The notes beneath the pieces were generated by a model. It was not told where the DNA came from and made no database searches. It worked only from the letters and a program-made list of their open reading frames with translations. The position numbers and the translations under genes were made by a program. A stretch of DNA of 64,000 bases from an uncultured Bacteroidota bacterium (GTDB taxonomy: Bacteria > Bacteroidota > Bacteroidia > Flavobacteriales > Flavobacteriaceae). The DNA lies in contig CABWYN010000001.1 in NCBI GenBank assembly GCA_902509675.1, positions 1-64,000 on the forward strand. Reading direction: 5' to 3'. Positions 61,397-64,000 of this stretch are shown in pieces (position 1 is the first letter of the stretch; each line of letters starts with the position of its first letter).

Positions 61397-62928
61397 TAAG
61401 AGTTTTTATTCTAATATTATTTTTATTTAATAATGAGATAATTTTATCTCAGCTAAATCCACAATCTAAAAAGGTAACAAATACTTTCTTTCAAGAGTTA
61501 GAATATATTCAAGATGTAACCCCTGCATTAAAAAAGAAAAAAGGCTTTACAAATTACGAAGAGCTTATAGATTTTTTAAATAAGTTTTCTGAAAAATACC
61601 CTGATAAAGTGAAAGTTAAATATATCGGTAAATCTCAAAAAGGAAAAAGAATACCTATTCTTTACCTAATTGATAAGACTAAAGTTAAAAATAAAGTCAG
61701 AGTATGGCTTCAAGGAGGTTTACACGGAGATGAACCTGCCAGTACCGAGTCTTTACTTTACACAATACATAAGTTATTAGAAGATGAAAATTACACTCAT
61801 TTTACTGAAAAATTAGATCTAGCCATATTACCCATGGCCAATATTGATGGTTTTCTTAAAAACAAACGCTACGCAGCAAACGGATTAGATTTAAATCGTG
61901 ACCACACAAAGTTAATGGCTGTTGAAACTCAAGTTATTAAACGTGCATTTGCTGATTTTGATGCACATGTTGCATTAGATTTTCACGAGTACAGACCCTA
62001 TCGAAAGGATTTTGCACAACTAAGCACCTTTGGTATCTCATCAATATATGATTTAATGTTTCTCCATTCAGGCAACCTAAATGTCCCAAACAATATCAGA
62101 GCTATTGTAGATACATTATTTGTTAAAAATGCCAAAATAAAATTAGACGCTTTAGGCTTAACAAATAGGCACTACATGAAATCTGACAAGATACAAGGAG
62201 AAATACAGTTTAGTACTGGTTCCAACACAGCAAGATCAAGTTCAAATTCTTTTGCACTAAATAATGCTTACGCAACTCTTTTTGAAATTAGAGGAGTGGG
62301 TATTGGTAAAACTTCATTTAAAAGAAGAATAGGAGCTGGATTTACAGTTGCAAATTCTTTTTTGCAAACTGCCTATGAAAATGATACATTTTTGTTAAAT
62401 CAGCTAGATTTAGCTAATAATCACTCTAAAAATATTGTAGTCAAATCCGAAAGAAGTATTTATAAGGACACAATTTTGGCAATTGACCTTGAAAGTAATA
62501 ACGTAATTAAGCTTTCTACAATAATGCGTGATGCTAAAAAGTCAATAGCCATTTTAGAGAGATCAAGACCTGATTTTTATGCTTTAAAATCTGATAATAA
62601 ACACATCATAAATAAATTAGATAACTTAGGTATTCGAAAAACAGAAATAAAATCGGATACAATAATACAGGTTGAAAAATATTTGGTTGTGAATTTTAAA
62701 AATGACTTTAAGCCTTACGAGAAGATGAAAATGCAAGAAGTTCAAACAGATATTATTAATGACAGGGTTAAATTTTCAGAAGGAGATGTTTTAATCCCCT
62801 TAGATCAAAAAAAATCAAACCTAATTATTGAGTTAATGGAGCCTGAGGCACCAAATAGTTTTATTTCATTTGGAATAATGAAAACCAAAAGAGAAGATAT
62901 ATTAACCGTATATAGAATAAATAATTAA
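61393..62928 (+). CDS. M14 family zinc carboxypeptidase, secreted (TTG start overlapping the porin stop)
   Basis: WLQGGLHGDEPASTES (HxxE), NGLDLNRDHTK, ALDFHEYRP. Confidence 0.9.
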   Translation: MIRVFILILFLFNNEIILSQLNPQSKKVTNTFFQELEYIQDVTPALKKKKGFTNYEELIDFLNKFSEKYPDKVKVKYIGKSQKGKRIPILYLIDKTKVKNKVRVWLQGGLHGDEPASTESLLYTIHKLLEDENYTHFTEKLDLAILPMANIDGFLKNKRYAANGLDLNRDHTKLMAVETQVIKRAFADFDAHVALDFHEYRPYRKDFAQLSTFGISSIYDLMFLHSGNLNVPNNIRAIVDTLFVKNAKIKLDALGLTNRHYMKSDKIQGEIQFSTGSNTARSSSNSFALNNAYATLFEIRGVGIGKTSFKRRIGAGFTVANSFLQTAYENDTFLLNQLDLANNHSKNIVVKSERSIYKDTILAIDLESNNVIKLSTIMRDAKKSIAILERSRPDFYALKSDNKHIINKLDNLGIRKTEIKSDTIIQVEKYLVVNFKNDFKPYEKMKMQEVQTDIINDRVKFSEGDVLIPLDQKKSNLIIELMEPEAPNSFISFGIMKTKREDILTVYRINN

Positions 62929-62934
62929 AATATT

Positions 62935-64000
62935 ATGAAAAACAATGTAATTACTTTCTTACTGATGTTCGTCAGTTTAACCTTTTTTTCTCAGATTGAG
63001 GAAAAGAATAACGCAGCGTATGATCTTGGAAACGGCATAAATTTTTCGTTTAACGAAGGTAAATATGAATTTAATATTAATGGTTTTATCAAACCAGCAT
63101 ATATATATTCATATGAGAAAAGGTTTGACAATGAAGGTCAATACAGTGATGTGTATAGGCAATTTAAAAGCCAAAATTCAAATCTTGTAATCAGTGGAAT
63201 GGCGATAGACGAAAAATTAAGCTTTACAATTCAAATGGATTATAGTTCAACTGACCCCTTAACCGAAGCCTATATTGGATATCATTTTAGTGAAAAAAGT
63301 ATTTTATTTTTTGGTCAGATGCAGGTAAGTCATAATAATTTAGAAATGACGCACAATGAAGATAAACTCAGATTCACTGGCAGAGGGATGTTAAGTGAAA
63401 TATTTTCTGGAAGTGCAGAAGAATTTGGAGTTTTTTTTGAAACAAGTTTTGGAAATCAATTTTTAGTCAAACCAACATTTGCCGTAACCTCCGGTGACGG
63501 TAGAAATTCTTTTGGAGATGACTCTAGAGATACGGACAAAGGAGGTTTGAAATTTGGATCAAGAATAAATATATATCCAATGGGTGATTTTTCTGAGGGT
63601 AATCAACATACTACAGTTGATTTAGTTGGAGAGGAAAGTTTAAAAATTCAGCTTGGTACGGCATTTTCAAGAAATTATGGAGCTAGTAATTCGGTTGGTG
63701 AAGGTCATGGAGATTTCATTTTATATGATGACTCGGGCAAGGAGCAATTTCCAGATTATTCGCAGCTTTTTATCGATTTAAATTTAAAATATAACGGTTT
63801 TTCTGTGCTGGTTGAATATGCTGACTCTTTTGCTTCAGGATTGAAGAACATTTATACTGATCCTAATGGTTTTAATATTTTACAACCTTCACAAATAAGC
63901 GAATATTTAGTTTTAGGAGATAGTCAAGGGATTCAATTTGGTTATATCACTAAAAATGGTTACAGTTTTGATTTTATATTTGAAAAATTTAATCCAGAAT
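62935..64000 (+). CDS. Second OprO/OprP-like porin (partial, runs off window; absent from the ORF track)
   Basis: Open frame MKNNVITFLLMFVSLTFFSQIEEKNNAAYDLGNGINFSFNEGKYEFNINGFIKPAYIYS; SGDGRNSFGDDSRDTDKGGLKFGSRINIYPMGD parallels the upstream porin. Confidence 0.85.
   Translation, partial: MKNNVITFLLMFVSLTFFSQIEEKNNAAYDLGNGINFSFNEGKYEFNINGFIKPAYIYSYEKRFDNEGQYSDVYRQFKSQNSNLVISGMAIDEKLSFTIQMDYSSTDPLTEAYIGYHFSEKSILFFGQMQVSHNNLEMTHNEDKLRFTGRGMLSEIFSGSAEEFGVFFETSFGNQFLVKPTFAVTSGDGRNSFGDDSRDTDKGGLKFGSRINIYPMGDFSEGNQHTTVDLVGEESLKIQLGTAFSRNYGASNSVGEGHGDFILYDDSGKEQFPDYSQLFIDLNLKYNGFSVLVEYADSFASGLKNIYTDPNGFNILQPSQISEYLVLGDSQGIQFGYITKNGYSFDFIFEKFNPE

Overview
This AT-rich window comes from a marine-type Flavobacteriia/Bacteroidota genome. 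It has TAnnTTTG -7 promoter boxes, type IX secretion C-terminal domains, SusC/SusD and a mevalonate pathway. Main blocks, left to right: the 3' end of an SprB-like T9SS type B adhesin plus PorP/SprF; tRNA-Asp; secreted esterase, Rieske, cupredoxin, DUF5777 and YceI genes; a small laminarin-type polysaccharide utilization locus (SusC, SusD, two surface glycan-binding lipoproteins, GH16, GH3, LacI); ruvC and hemW; a trans-4-hydroxyproline catabolic cluster; tail-to-tail with it, a 997-aa three-domain protein (hydroxylysine-kinase-like APH domain, M23 peptidase, AGXT2L-type phospholyase); mevalonate genes, UbiA and two tRNA-Leu; a housekeeping run (prs, rplY, pth, ribF, serS, rsmA, mgtE, fbp, mfd, metG); leucine/acyl-CoA catabolic genes; a DASS transporter; and a surface cassette of two porins, an M14 peptidase and a lamin-tail lipoprotein. 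The best candidate for an under-described system is the hydroxyproline cluster next to the kinase-M23-phospholyase fusion, which looks like catabolism of hydroxylated amino acids from collagen or algal cell-wall protein. Other leads are a compact structured intergenic RNA and LacI operator upstream of susC, a hemW gene with no ATG/GTG/TTG codon at its homologous start, and a pattern of abutting or overlapping convergent genes, three pairs of which share a single TTAA. No CRISPR array, IS element or phage was recognised. All family calls come from reading motifs, without database searches.
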